A stretch of DNA of 8,947 nucleotides, from NCBI GenBank assembly GCA_005877535.1, contig VBOM01000107.1:1-8947 (forward strand). The letters are read 5' to 3'. Under the pieces are notes generated by a model. It saw only the letters and a program-made list of their open reading frames with translations, made no database searches and was not told where the DNA came from. Below, piece after piece: positions 1 to 6,068 of this stretch. The stretch comes from Nitrospirota bacterium. Its GTDB lineage: Bacteria; Nitrospirota; Nitrospiria; Nitrospirales; Nitrospiraceae. Numbering within the stretch: the stretch's first letter is position 1; the number at the start of each line of letters is the position of its first letter. Made by a program: the position numbers and the translations under genes.

Positions 1-152
1 AACTCGGCAGGGCTCGCTTCCAGTTGTGCCAACCCCTCCTCTGCCGTGGCAACTCCGCACACCTGGTGCCCCTTCTTCTCGAGCATCGTGACCAACGCCC
101 TGCGGATATTGATCTCGTCATCCACGACGAGAATGTGTGCATGTGGATTCAT
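1..152 (-). CDS. Response regulator, N-terminal receiver fragment (runs off left edge)
   Basis: The first 50 residues of a response regulator are visible; the rest lies beyond base 1. Translation from the ATG at 152 gives a hydrophobic first strand followed by the acidic pair D11-D12 and E13 (ILVVDDE), which is the Mg2+-binding pocket of CheY-like receiver domains. Next comes an amphipathic first helix and the start of the second strand (GHQVCGVATAEEGL). The phospho-acceptor aspartate and the output domain lie outside the window. The start overlaps the stop of the histidine kinase by four bases (ATGA, 149-152), a classic translational-coupling arrangement, so this is almost certainly the cognate regulator. 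The NtrB-like kinase suggests an NtrC-type sigma-54 activator, but that is inference because no AAA+ or DNA-binding domain is visible. Confidence 0.93.
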   Translation of the reverse strand, partial: MNPHAHILVVDDEINIRRALVTMLEKKGHQVCGVATAEEGLAQLEASPAE

Positions 153-1546
153 GAGGTCACCGTCACGGGTTGCGCCTCTTCGACTGCAACAGGAAACGTC
201 AATACCGCGGTGGTGCCGATCCCCGGCATGCTGGATACCTGGATGGTTCCACCATGATCTTCCATGATGCGATAGGCGATGGCGAGACCCAGACCGGTTC
301 CGCTGGACTTCGTCGTATAGAACGGTTCAAACACCCGCGCGAGCTCTTCTTTCTTGATGCCGATCCCCGTGTCAGTCACCGACACCACGAGCCAGCGTAT
401 GCCGTGGGTGTGACGTGCCTCGGCCGCGACGCGGCAAAGCCCGCCGTTGGGCATGGCATGAAACGCATTGACGATGAGGTTCACCAGAACCTGACTGATC
501 GCCGTCTCGTCGCCCAGAACGGACGGCAACGGTTCCCCCACCGTCTGTTCGAGGCGGATCTTCCGCTCCTCCGCCTCAAATTGCATCAGCGCCTTGATGT
601 GCTCGATCAGGGCAGAGACGTTCACCTCGTGGAGGCCGACCGACCCAGGGCGGGCGAACTTCATGAAGTTGTCGAGAATGATCGAGAGGCGGTGACATTC
701 TGCGTTCAAGACATGGAGATAACGCGCTCCCTGCTCCGGCAGGGATGCGCACTCCCTGAGTTCCTCTTCCAATAGGTGGAGATTCAAGTCCATGGCACTC
801 AGGGGGTTCCGCAACTCATGTGCCACTCCCGCCGACAACGTGTGTAATGCGGCCAGCTTATCCGCGATGCGGACTCGTTGCTCGAGCGCAAGCCAGTCGG
901 TGACATCCTGAGCCTGCAGGATGACGCCGGCCGGTTCCGCATCGTCCCCTGTGAGCTCGGCCGTGCTCACTCGGATGGTGTGCGGGGTCCGGTCCTGCCT
1001 CTCATAAAGCAAATCTTGTTGGGTCACATGGCGCTGGAAACGCAGCGCACCGTCGAGCACATTCCGAATGGTCTCGCCTTCGGAAAAGACGGTTTCATAC
1101 GAATGGCCCAATAACTCTGCTGACGGTCGCTTCAACACCGCTTCGGCCGTGGGATTGACGGCGGTGATTACCCCGCTGCGGTTCAGAGTCAGTACCCCGG
1201 TCGGGATACTCTGAAGGATGTTCCGCGCCAGCCCCTTCACTTCTTCGAGGGTGCTTCTGGTGCTGTCGTAGTGGAGAAAGATGATGACCGCCGCAATCCC
1301 GATCGCGCTCACCAAGAATACGAGGAGCGTTACGACGATCAGGTCACTGCGGGACTGCCAGAGAGCCGGAAACAGTTCCGTGGGAACCGTCTTGTCTTGG
1401 GTGAAACCCTGCAGGAGGAGTTTTTCCTGTTCTAGGCTAAAGAGCAAAATGACGGACACGACTAAGGCTAGAATCAAGAGGACGGACGCGATCAGCCGAT
1501 AGGGAATTCTTCGGAAGAGGGTGGCTTCTGGAATAGGTCTAAACAT
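149..1546 (-). CDS. Membrane sensor histidine kinase with PAS domain (NtrB/AtoS-like)
   Basis: A 465-residue sensor kinase. Two hydrophobic segments (about residues 17-37 and 69-92) flank a short predicted extracytoplasmic loop of roughly 30 residues. They are followed by a PAS domain (about 103-217, with the typical IPTGVLTLNRSGVITAVN start), a HisKA dimerisation helix carrying the phospho-acceptor H243 in the H-box AGVAHELRNPLS, and a HATPase_c domain. Catalytic boxes are intact: N box N356/N360 (VLVNLIVNAFHAM), G1 DTGIG 392-396, F box FEPFYTTK 406-413, and G2 GTGLGL 416-421. The FYTTK..GTGLGLA signature is typical of NtrB/AtoS/ZraS kinases that partner sigma-54-dependent regulators. The very small external loop argues for membrane or cytoplasmic (PAS) sensing rather than a large periplasmic ligand domain. 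No strong Shine-Dalgarno precedes the ATG at 1546, so the start is moderately certain. The stop overlaps the downstream regulator start. The input signal cannot be read from sequence. Confidence 0.95.
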   Translation of the reverse strand: MFRPIPEATLFRRIPYRLIASVLLILALVVSVILLFSLEQEKLLLQGFTQDKTVPTELFPALWQSRSDLIVVTLLVFLVSAIGIAAVIIFLHYDSTRSTLEEVKGLARNILQSIPTGVLTLNRSGVITAVNPTAEAVLKRPSAELLGHSYETVFSEGETIRNVLDGALRFQRHVTQQDLLYERQDRTPHTIRVSTAELTGDDAEPAGVILQAQDVTDWLALEQRVRIADKLAALHTLSAGVAHELRNPLSAMDLNLHLLEEELRECASLPEQGARYLHVLNAECHRLSIILDNFMKFARPGSVGLHEVNVSALIEHIKALMQFEAEERKIRLEQTVGEPLPSVLGDETAISQVLVNLIVNAFHAMPNGGLCRVAAEARHTHGIRWLVVSVTDTGIGIKKEELARVFEPFYTTKSSGTGLGLAIAYRIMEDHGGTIQVSSMPGIGTTAVLTFPVAVEEAQPVTVTS

Positions 1547-1722
1547 CGCGGCGTCTCATAGAAGGATGTAAACGCGAATATGGTAACATGCAGGGTTGCA
1601 GCTGTACACGGAGCACTCTGAAAGAGAGGGCGGAATAGCCCGGGCGATCGACCTCATCCTATCCTGACGCGATGATCGACATATTTACCGATGGAAGGAT
1701 AGTTCGTGACGAAGATCGCAGC

Positions 1723-1857
1723 CTAGAATTCATCGTTACAGAGTTCCTGCAACGTGAGGTCGTCGAAAAAGAGTGCCGGGAAGCGGCGGGCGCACCGCTC
1801 GCAATATTTGATCGCTCTTGCCTGGGCTTCGGTCGACGGACTGGCAGAATCTTTCAC
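1723..1857 (-). CDS. 44-residue zinc-ribbon-like protein lacking the fourth cysteine
   Basis: An unnamed tiny protein. I chose the GTG at 1857 because AGGAGG (1866-1871) lies eight bases upstream. An ATG at 1911 is in frame but has its purine tract directly against it. The 44 residues contain C19-x2-C22, then 17 residues to C40. Where a fourth ligand is expected (residue 43) there is Glu, and the protein stops after one more residue (CNDEF). The spacing and several intervening positions match the intact protein encoded at 2990-3169 (CERC start, aromatic-Asp at positions 9-10 after the CxxC, and L-C before the third Cys). It follows the TPR gene ending at 1918 and is probably co-transcribed with it. 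It may be a functional three-ligand knuckle, a three-Cys plus Glu site, or a decaying paralogue; sequence alone does not decide. Function is unknown. Confidence 0.6.
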   Translation of the reverse strand: MKDSASPSTEAQARAIKYCERCARRFPALFFDDLTLQELCNDEF

Positions 1858-1865
1858 TCGTGTCG

Positions 1866-1871
1866 CCTCCT
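1866..1871 (-). promoter_or_regulatory. Shine-Dalgarno selecting the GTG start at 1857
   Basis: On the minus strand a perfect AGGAGG is followed by eight bases and then GTG. It is the strongest ribosome-binding site in the small-gene cluster, and it decides the start of the 44-residue protein in favour of GTG 1857 over ATG 1911. Confidence 0.7.
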
Positions 1872-1917
1872 GTATCTGCCTCGGAAATAGGCTAATTCGT
1901 TGCTGGATCATCCTTCC

Positions 1918-2427
1918 CTAGGCGCCATGCACCTCTTCGCTGGCGGACCACTGTTCAATGGCTTCGTCGAGATTGCCGCAGCGGACCTGTAGCATCGCCA
2001 ACCGATGCCGAAACATACGTTCATAGCGTCTGAGTCGTTCTGCATGGTTCCGAATGCGATTGTGTACGACAGGCCCGTTGATCCGTTCCACCGCTTCGAT
2101 CCACTTTGGGGCACTGAACAGGCGGAGGCCGCTGGCACATATGGCAAGACCTTTCTCTATTGTTACAATCGCCTGGTCGGCGTACTGGACGTACTGGTAG
2201 ATGGTGGCGAGCAATAGATATCCTCTCAACCAGAACGGATTGGTGTTCACTACCTCTTCGAGAATCGTGACAGCCTGCGTCATCTCCTGTCGCCCAACTG
2301 CCTTCAACACGATCTCAATCGCGTCATCAACGGCCTCGGTGGGAGGGTCCGGAACGATGCAGTCAAGTATTCTGTTCATCGTCCGCAATCGAGTCGCCAA
2401 CTCAATGCTGGTCCAATCGCTCAGCAT
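1918..2427 (-). CDS. Small TPR-repeat protein (169 residues)
   Basis: An unnamed all-helical protein with tetratricopeptide-like repeats. Three helical-hairpin units can be seen: about residues 35-64 (AIEIVLKAVGRQEMTQAVTI.. ending in the typical TNP turn), 65-98 (GYLLLATIYQYVQYADQAIV..), and a better-spaced unit at about 135-165 (HRLAMLQVRCGNLDEAIEQW). There is no signal peptide or membrane segment, so it is probably cytoplasmic and protein-binding. The frame is open to a non-canonical start at 2505, but the ATG at 2427 is preferred because AGGAGG followed by a G-run lies at 2440-2445 upstream. That spacing (12 bases from the core) is slightly long. The 44-residue zinc-ribbon relative begins 60 bases after its stop. 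The gene therefore mirrors the zinc-ribbon/TPR pair at 2737-3169, which suggests a paired function. The partner protein is unknown. Confidence 0.75.
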   Translation of the reverse strand: MLSDWTSIELATRLRTMNRILDCIVPDPPTEAVDDAIEIVLKAVGRQEMTQAVTILEEVVNTNPFWLRGYLLLATIYQYVQYADQAIVTIEKGLAICASGLRLFSAPKWIEAVERINGPVVHNRIRNHAERLRRYERMFRHRLAMLQVRCGNLDEAIEQWSASEEVHGA

Positions 2428-2547
2428 GAACGTCGTCCCCCTCCTCTCTGGTAAGCAACGCCGGTGCCTCGAGAGCACACGTATGGTTGATCGTTTGTAT
2501 GTCATTGACTTTCCAAAGAAGGTGACAACTCGGGTTACTGAAGTGAT

Positions 2548-2559
2548 AGAGGCGCCTCT
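2548..2559. repeat. Perfect 12-base palindrome upstream of the TPR gene
   Basis: AGAGGCGCCTCT is its own reverse complement. It lies about 120 bases upstream of the TPR start at 2427, in non-coding sequence. It could be a dimeric regulator site, but no promoter hexamers in good register could be recognised next to it and chance is possible. The remainder of the gene-free stretch 2428-2701 shows nothing else I can support. Confidence 0.3.
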
Positions 2560-2701
2560 CTACTTGGCTAATCGACCTCCCTCCTTCTGCAAAGATTGCC
2601 GGTTTGGAACGGGAAGGGACTGATGTCGCGTCTGAAATGGGCAGCGGGCTACCTAACTGGCAAGACGAGGGGTACGACGCCAGCGACGATGGCGATTAAA
2701 T

Positions 2702-2724
2702 CGGCGGCTTGATGTCCGCCGCCG
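2702..2724 (-). terminator. GC-rich hairpin, likely terminator of the small zinc-ribbon/TPR operon
   Basis: A perfect 7-base-pair stem (CGGCGGC 2702-2708 with GCCGCCG 2718-2724) encloses a 9-base loop. It starts 12 bases after the stop of the 83-residue TPR gene in the minus direction and is followed by ATTTAAT. The A/T tract is short for a strong intrinsic terminator, so the call is moderate. Confidence 0.5.
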
Positions 2725-2736
2725 GGGGGAATAAAG

Positions 2737-2988
2737 TCATATGAGATGGATCAATTCTTTCCACAAATGAGCCACCACATCACCAGGGTGGGATTCGAGA
2801 ACCAGCCGGCATTCCACATGCGCCTTCGAATACTGTCCATTCGCCGCGAGCAAGAAGATGAGATAGTAGGCCAGCCCACGACTTCCGGGCTGGCGGGTGA
2901 TGAGCCATCGAAGTTTCGCCTCTTCCTCGGCAATCCTGGCTTCATAGGCAGGATTGAACCAAGGAACGTTGTCTTGCCTCATACCCAT
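2737..2988 (-). CDS. 83-residue TPR-like protein, third gene of the small operon
   Basis: An unnamed small protein with one clear TPR-like helical hairpin. An N-terminal charged helix (about residues 14-30, EARIAEEEAKLRWLI) is followed by helix A (about 38-50, GLAYYLIFLLAANGQY, with the Gly-x-Tyr turn typical of TPRs), helix B (about 53-66, SKAHVECRLVLESHPGD), and a capping helix. The frame is open further upstream, but the ATG at 2988 is preferred: it lies one base after the stop of the zinc-ribbon gene (TGA-C-ATG), with AGGG six bases upstream inside that gene's end. A second ATG two codons later is equally possible. The one-base junction implies translational coupling and hence roughly stoichiometric expression with the zinc-ribbon protein. 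A single TPR cannot fold as a superhelix alone, so dimerisation or partner binding is likely (inference). Confidence 0.75.
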   Translation of the reverse strand: MGMRQDNVPWFNPAYEARIAEEEAKLRWLITRQPGSRGLAYYLIFLLAANGQYSKAHVECRLVLESHPGDVVAHLWKELIHLI

Positions 2989-2989
2989 G

Positions 2990-3169
2990 TCAGGCCCTAT
3001 CGGCATCGCGAAGCAAAGACCAGGCCTGCTGCCGTTCCACATGCTCCAGACAGTTTTCACAGAGGACAAGCTCGCTCAACTGGTCGAAGACCAGCCGAGG
3101 TTTAGGGTGGCCGCATCGCTCACATGGATTGTCCGGCTGCTCCACCTCTATTCGCTCGGGTTCGTTCAT
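2990..3169 (-). CDS. 59-residue zinc-ribbon protein with complete C4 set
   Basis: An unnamed small protein carrying C16-x2-C19 and C37-x2-C40 (CERC ... LCENC) separated by 17 residues, the spacing expected for a single structural zinc ribbon or treble-clef knuckle. An acidic N-terminus precedes it and a charged helix (LEHVERQQAWSLLRDAD) follows. No catalytic motif or signal peptide is seen, so it is probably a cytoplasmic protein- or nucleic-acid-binding adaptor. The ATG at 3169 is preferred over the in-frame ATG at 3178 because GGAAGG lies nine bases upstream of 3169 but directly abuts 3178. It is coupled to the TPR gene starting at 2988. It is the intact member of three paralogues in this window; the others are at 1723-1857 and 3193-3360. 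Confidence 0.78.
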   Translation of the reverse strand: MNEPERIEVEQPDNPCERCGHPKPRLVFDQLSELVLCENCLEHVERQQAWSLLRDADRA

Positions 3170-3192
3170 TGAAGCCATCCTTCCGTGATCGC

Positions 3193-3360
3193 CTATTGCT
3201 TCGAGCCGATTTTATGGCCTGACTTTGGCCTTGTCCAAACGGATGGCGCCATCCGTTCGCTTTGTGACAACGGTGGGATGTACTGGGCGCAGTAGATCCG
3301 CTGAGTACGGTCGTCCCATATCCCCTTGTTTAGAGATTTCCTGCAGACGGGGCAGTTCAT
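3193..3360 (-). CDS. 55-residue zinc-ribbon-like protein with Tyr at the fourth ligand position
   Basis: A reading frame that starts MNCPVC and contains C3-x2-C6, 17 residues, then C24 (RIYCAQY). This reproduces exactly the spacing of the protein at 2990-3169, with the aromatic-Asp pair (W15-D16) in the same relative place. The fourth ligand position is Y27 (TAC at 3282-3280), one transition away from a Cys codon. The remaining C-terminal 28 residues are basic and unremarkable, and they read through a 20-base palindrome. The stop is 23 bases before the next gene, so this would be the first gene of the small operon. Starts at 3360 or 3369 are both in frame and neither has a good Shine-Dalgarno, so this may be a recently decayed copy rather than an active gene. 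Confidence 0.5.
   Translation of the reverse strand: MNCPVCRKSLNKGIWDDRTQRIYCAQYIPPLSQSERMAPSVWTRPKSGHKIGSKQ
3238..3257. repeat. Perfect 20-base palindrome
   Basis: AACGGATGGC is followed directly by its exact reverse complement GCCATCCGTT. As RNA it can form an 8-base-pair stem with a GCGC loop on either strand. A further outer inverted match, TTGTC (3231-3235) with GACAA (3266-3270), brackets it asymmetrically. On the minus strand it is followed by only TTT, so it is a poor terminator. It lies inside the 3' half of the small frame 3193-3360. Confidence 0.6.
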
Positions 3361-3369
3361 GACAGTCAT

Positions 3370-3682
3370 CGTCAGAAGTCCACTTCCGAAATTCTGAGAA
3401 GTACCATTACCTCACCGAATACACCGCAACTCGCATGCCCTGTAACTTCGAGACGAAGATGTAGAGGATTTCCAGAGATTTGAAGGAAATGTGACTCGCG
3501 TGTGTCTTGTCTGAATGTTCGCCTCGGACAGGGCTCCTGCAAACTTTGCACGAACATCTGAGAATCGATGAAGAATAGCTGAGTAGAATCACGAAGAATC
3601 GGTTCGAGCGAGAGAAACAACTATCAAGCCGCTTCAATGCAAAAGTTGCAGATGGTTTCCTCTTTTGCTGTTCAGGCCCTGT
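3370..3682. other. Gene-free stretch between the radical SAM gene and the small operon
   Basis: About 310 bases with no gene I can support. Two overlapping minus-strand frames are open here (ending at 3372 and 3407), but both begin at TTG without a Shine-Dalgarno, show no motif, and compete with each other. The frame ending at 3407 is the same frame as the radical SAM gene downstream of its TAA. The stretch presumably holds the promoter of the small operon, but no convincing -35/-10 pair could be chosen. No U-tracted hairpin follows the radical SAM stop. Confidence 0.5.
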
Positions 3683-5869
3683 TTACACGAGTAGCAGGCC
3701 TGCGGTGCGAACCTTTTTCCAGGAGCTACTGTGGAGAAAGGTCTCGAGCTCCCGAATGGTTCCTGGGAATGTGGTGTGCGATTCCCGGAGGAGAGGGTAG
3801 GGACTTGATGATTTGTTTTGGGGTGTGGATTGTCGAATGAGATCGTCAAGCCACTGAGCCTGTTGGTTGGCGAGTGTGACGGATTGATCGCTGGTACGCC
3901 CCGGCAGAATGAGTCTCGTTCTTCTTCCGACAGGTTCACAGACCGGTAACCCGCCGAGCCAAACGAACCGCCGTTCTGCCTTTGGGTCATCTTCAGTAAT
4001 TCGGCTCTTGAGCAGACGACCTACCCATGTGGAGGAGACCTGAGGCTTTGGCACAGAATGGTCAAACCACTGGCGGATGTCGAGTGTGAGCCCGCTCCCT
4101 TCAAGGTAATTCAGCATCGACCGGCGTAGCCCCTCTCCGAGCCACTCCGGTGTCTTGCCACGTTGATCGTTGTGCAGAAGATCATTCTCCGCGAAACCCT
4201 GAAACTCTGGCCCGAGGATGCGCAAGCCATGGGCAGCCGGCTTGAGCCCGATCGGGCTATGGGCTGTGGCAGTGAAACGATGCCAGAAGGCTGATTGAAT
4301 CAGATTTGCCGCGAACAATTGCCGCACTCGTTCAAGTGAGTCGATCGTTTCTTGTACCGTCTCAGAGGGGCATCCGTACATGAGATAGGCATGAATAAGA
4401 ATCCCTGCGTCTTTGAAGGCTGCTGCCACGAACGCAGTCTGATTGACCGTAATCCCTTTCTTGATCTTCTCTAGCAGACGGTCCGAAGCAGCCTCGAGTC
4501 CTGCTGTTACGGCGATGCAGCCGGAGGCTGCCAGGAGGCGGCACAGGTCCGGTGCGAATGCCTCTTCAAAGCGGATATTGCCCCACCATGAAATGGTGAT
4601 GCCTCGTTCCAGTAGGGCCAAGGCAAGCGATTTTAACGCAGCGGGAGGCGCAGCCTCGTCGACAAAATGAAACCCCCGGTGGCCCGTCTCGTCGATCAGT
4701 TGCTCGATCTGTTGGATGAGCCGTTCGGTCGGCGTCATTTCGTAGCGGCTGATGTAGTTGAGCCCGACATCACAAAACGTACACTGTTTCCAATAGCAGC
4801 CGTGGGCGACTGTGAGTTTGTTCCAATGGCCTTCAGACCAGAGACGATGCATCGGATTCGTGCTGTCTAAGATTGTGAGGTAGTGACCCAAGGTCAGGCC
4901 GTTATAGGTCGGACAGCCGACCTCTGCCATGCTGAACTCCCGATCAGACGTATCATTCGCAAAAACCACTCGATCCTTCTCCCGATAAAACGTCCGGCAG
5001 AGTCGCGTGCGCGGTCTGGCCCCTGCCAGATGCTCGATCAGTGAGAGCAGAGGCCGTTCCCCGTCGTCGAGGGTGACGTAATCGACATAGTCGAATACCC
5101 GGGGGTCCGACAGACGGCGCAGTTCCGTATTGGCATACCCGCCGCCAAGGGCGATGGTCATGTCTGGTCGTTGGCTCTTGATCGAGTGGGCAATACGAAA
5201 GGCACCATAGAGGTTCCCTGGAAAGGGAACAGTTAGGCAGACGAGCGAAGGATTGAAACGTTTGAGATGCTCCCACAGGGATTCGAGCATGAATTGATCC
5301 GTCAACGTCGGAGGGACGGCGACCGCGTCGATGATGGTCTCAAACGATGAGGCTGCCCTGGCGATATGTTCGGCATAGCGGCTCAGGGCAAAATGGGGAG
5401 ACACGGTCGCCTGGATAAGATCGGCCAGGTCTTCGAGATACAAGGTGGCGAATCGTTTCGCGCGATCCTGTTCCCCCAAGGCACGTGATGAGGCAACGCT
5501 CCCTCTCTGGCTGGCAAACCGGGGGCCTTGGGGAAGAAATCCTGGTCGGGCGAGGAGTAAGGCTAAGGAAGGATTGTGTCCTTGGAGAAATTCAACGACT
5601 GGCTCAATGGCATTCAGATAGGCCGGCTCAATTGCGAGCATCTGCCTGGCTTCACCGGGCACTTCATCTTTGCGTTCGCGCACTTGTTCAAACATGGCCT
5701 GGAGGCCCGATCGACAGAAGAGCCGGAGTACCATTTCGATGCCGAGGTCGGCTTGGGAGGCCTCGATCCCGCGACCACGGAGAAACCCTGTGAGGTAGGC
5801 GGTGGATGGGTAGGGAGTATTCAGCTGAGTGAGCGGAGGAATGAGGAGCAAGACAGAGGGCGTCGGCAT
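3683..5869 (-). CDS. Cobalamin-binding-type radical SAM enzyme, substrate unknown
   Basis: A cytoplasmic 728-residue radical SAM protein. I number residues from the ATG at 5869; the frame is open to a TTG at 5923 and has another ATG at 5884, and none has an ideal Shine-Dalgarno. Residues about 4-45 resemble the first part of a B12-binding Rossmann fold (VLLLIPPLTQ..YPSTAYLTGFLRGRG). After an insertion of roughly 160 residues the fold resumes at about 204-282, with LGGGYAN and the DDGERPL signature. The His-containing DxHxxG cobalamin motif is absent, as in many base-off/His-off members. The radical SAM core begins at about 353 with C358, C363 and C366 (HGCYWKQCTFCD, spacing C-x4-C-x2-C) and continues with TAGLEAASDRLL..KKG (about 455-471) and YLMYGCPSET (about 495-504). 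The C-terminal about 170 residues are family-specific. No carrier peptide or pathway partner is adjacent, so the reaction (methylation, ring closure or other) cannot be named. Confidence 0.88.
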   Translation of the reverse strand: MPTPSVLLLIPPLTQLNTPYPSTAYLTGFLRGRGIEASQADLGIEMVLRLFCRSGLQAMFEQVRERKDEVPGEARQMLAIEPAYLNAIEPVVEFLQGHNPSLALLLARPGFLPQGPRFASQRGSVASSRALGEQDRAKRFATLYLEDLADLIQATVSPHFALSRYAEHIARAASSFETIIDAVAVPPTLTDQFMLESLWEHLKRFNPSLVCLTVPFPGNLYGAFRIAHSIKSQRPDMTIALGGGYANTELRRLSDPRVFDYVDYVTLDDGERPLLSLIEHLAGARPRTRLCRTFYREKDRVVFANDTSDREFSMAEVGCPTYNGLTLGHYLTILDSTNPMHRLWSEGHWNKLTVAHGCYWKQCTFCDVGLNYISRYEMTPTERLIQQIEQLIDETGHRGFHFVDEAAPPAALKSLALALLERGITISWWGNIRFEEAFAPDLCRLLAASGCIAVTAGLEAASDRLLEKIKKGITVNQTAFVAAAFKDAGILIHAYLMYGCPSETVQETIDSLERVRQLFAANLIQSAFWHRFTATAHSPIGLKPAAHGLRILGPEFQGFAENDLLHNDQRGKTPEWLGEGLRRSMLNYLEGSGLTLDIRQWFDHSVPKPQVSSTWVGRLLKSRITEDDPKAERRFVWLGGLPVCEPVGRRTRLILPGRTSDQSVTLANQQAQWLDDLIRQSTPQNKSSSPYPLLRESHTTFPGTIRELETFLHSSSWKKVRTAGLLLV

Positions 5870-6050
5870 GCGCTCACATACCATACCTCTTTGAACGAAT
5901 GCCAGGTTCGGGTAGTATGACAATTAGAGTGGGAGACTATTGGTATTCTTGGTGCTTTATGGGCTATTGTATGGCGATCATCCTGCGGGATATTCATTTG
6001 ATGCCATAACCTCTAGGCCATTGGGCTTCGTGCATGCCACAACAGTTTTT

Positions 6051-6066
6051 TCAGCATCCTGCTAGA
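6051..6066. repeat. 16-base repeat, copy 1, abutting the DsbA-like start codon
   Basis: TCAGCATCCTGCTAGA occurs here and again identically at 8857-8872. AGCA pairs with TGCT around a TCC loop and the flanks extend the stem, so the unit is a short imperfect hairpin. A run of T (6045-6050) precedes it. It ends two bases before the ATG at 6069, exactly where a Shine-Dalgarno would normally lie. The rest of the divergent intergenic region 5870-6050 shows no confident promoter. Confidence 0.65.
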
Positions 6067-6068
6067 GT

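Noticed and set aside
170..775. 201-codon open frame on the plus strand
   Set aside because: It is antisense to the well-supported kinase domain; its translation has no motif and follows from the codon pattern of the opposite strand.
2201..2623. 140-codon plus-strand frame over the TPR gene
   Set aside because: It mostly mirrors the TPR gene; the tail beyond the gene has no ribosome-binding site or recognisable domain.
3372..3620. 82-codon minus-strand frame ending two bases before the in-frame ATG at 3369
   Set aside because: The spacing is suggestive, but the start is TTG without a Shine-Dalgarno, third-position GC is low, and no motif is visible. Conservation would be needed to accept it.
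3407..3682. The radical SAM frame stays open for 91 codons past its TAA
   Set aside because: Possible readthrough or a decayed extension, but the sequence is Ser/Lys/Arg-rich with no domain and the enzyme already has a natural-looking C-terminus.
3675..3702. AGGCC/GGCCT inverted repeat spanning the radical SAM stop codon
   Set aside because: It has no U tract on the minus strand and the arms straddle coding sequence, so it is not a credible terminator.
3634..3990. 118-codon minus-strand frame with a CYSC motif
   Set aside because: It overlaps the radical SAM C-terminus in another frame; a shadow frame.
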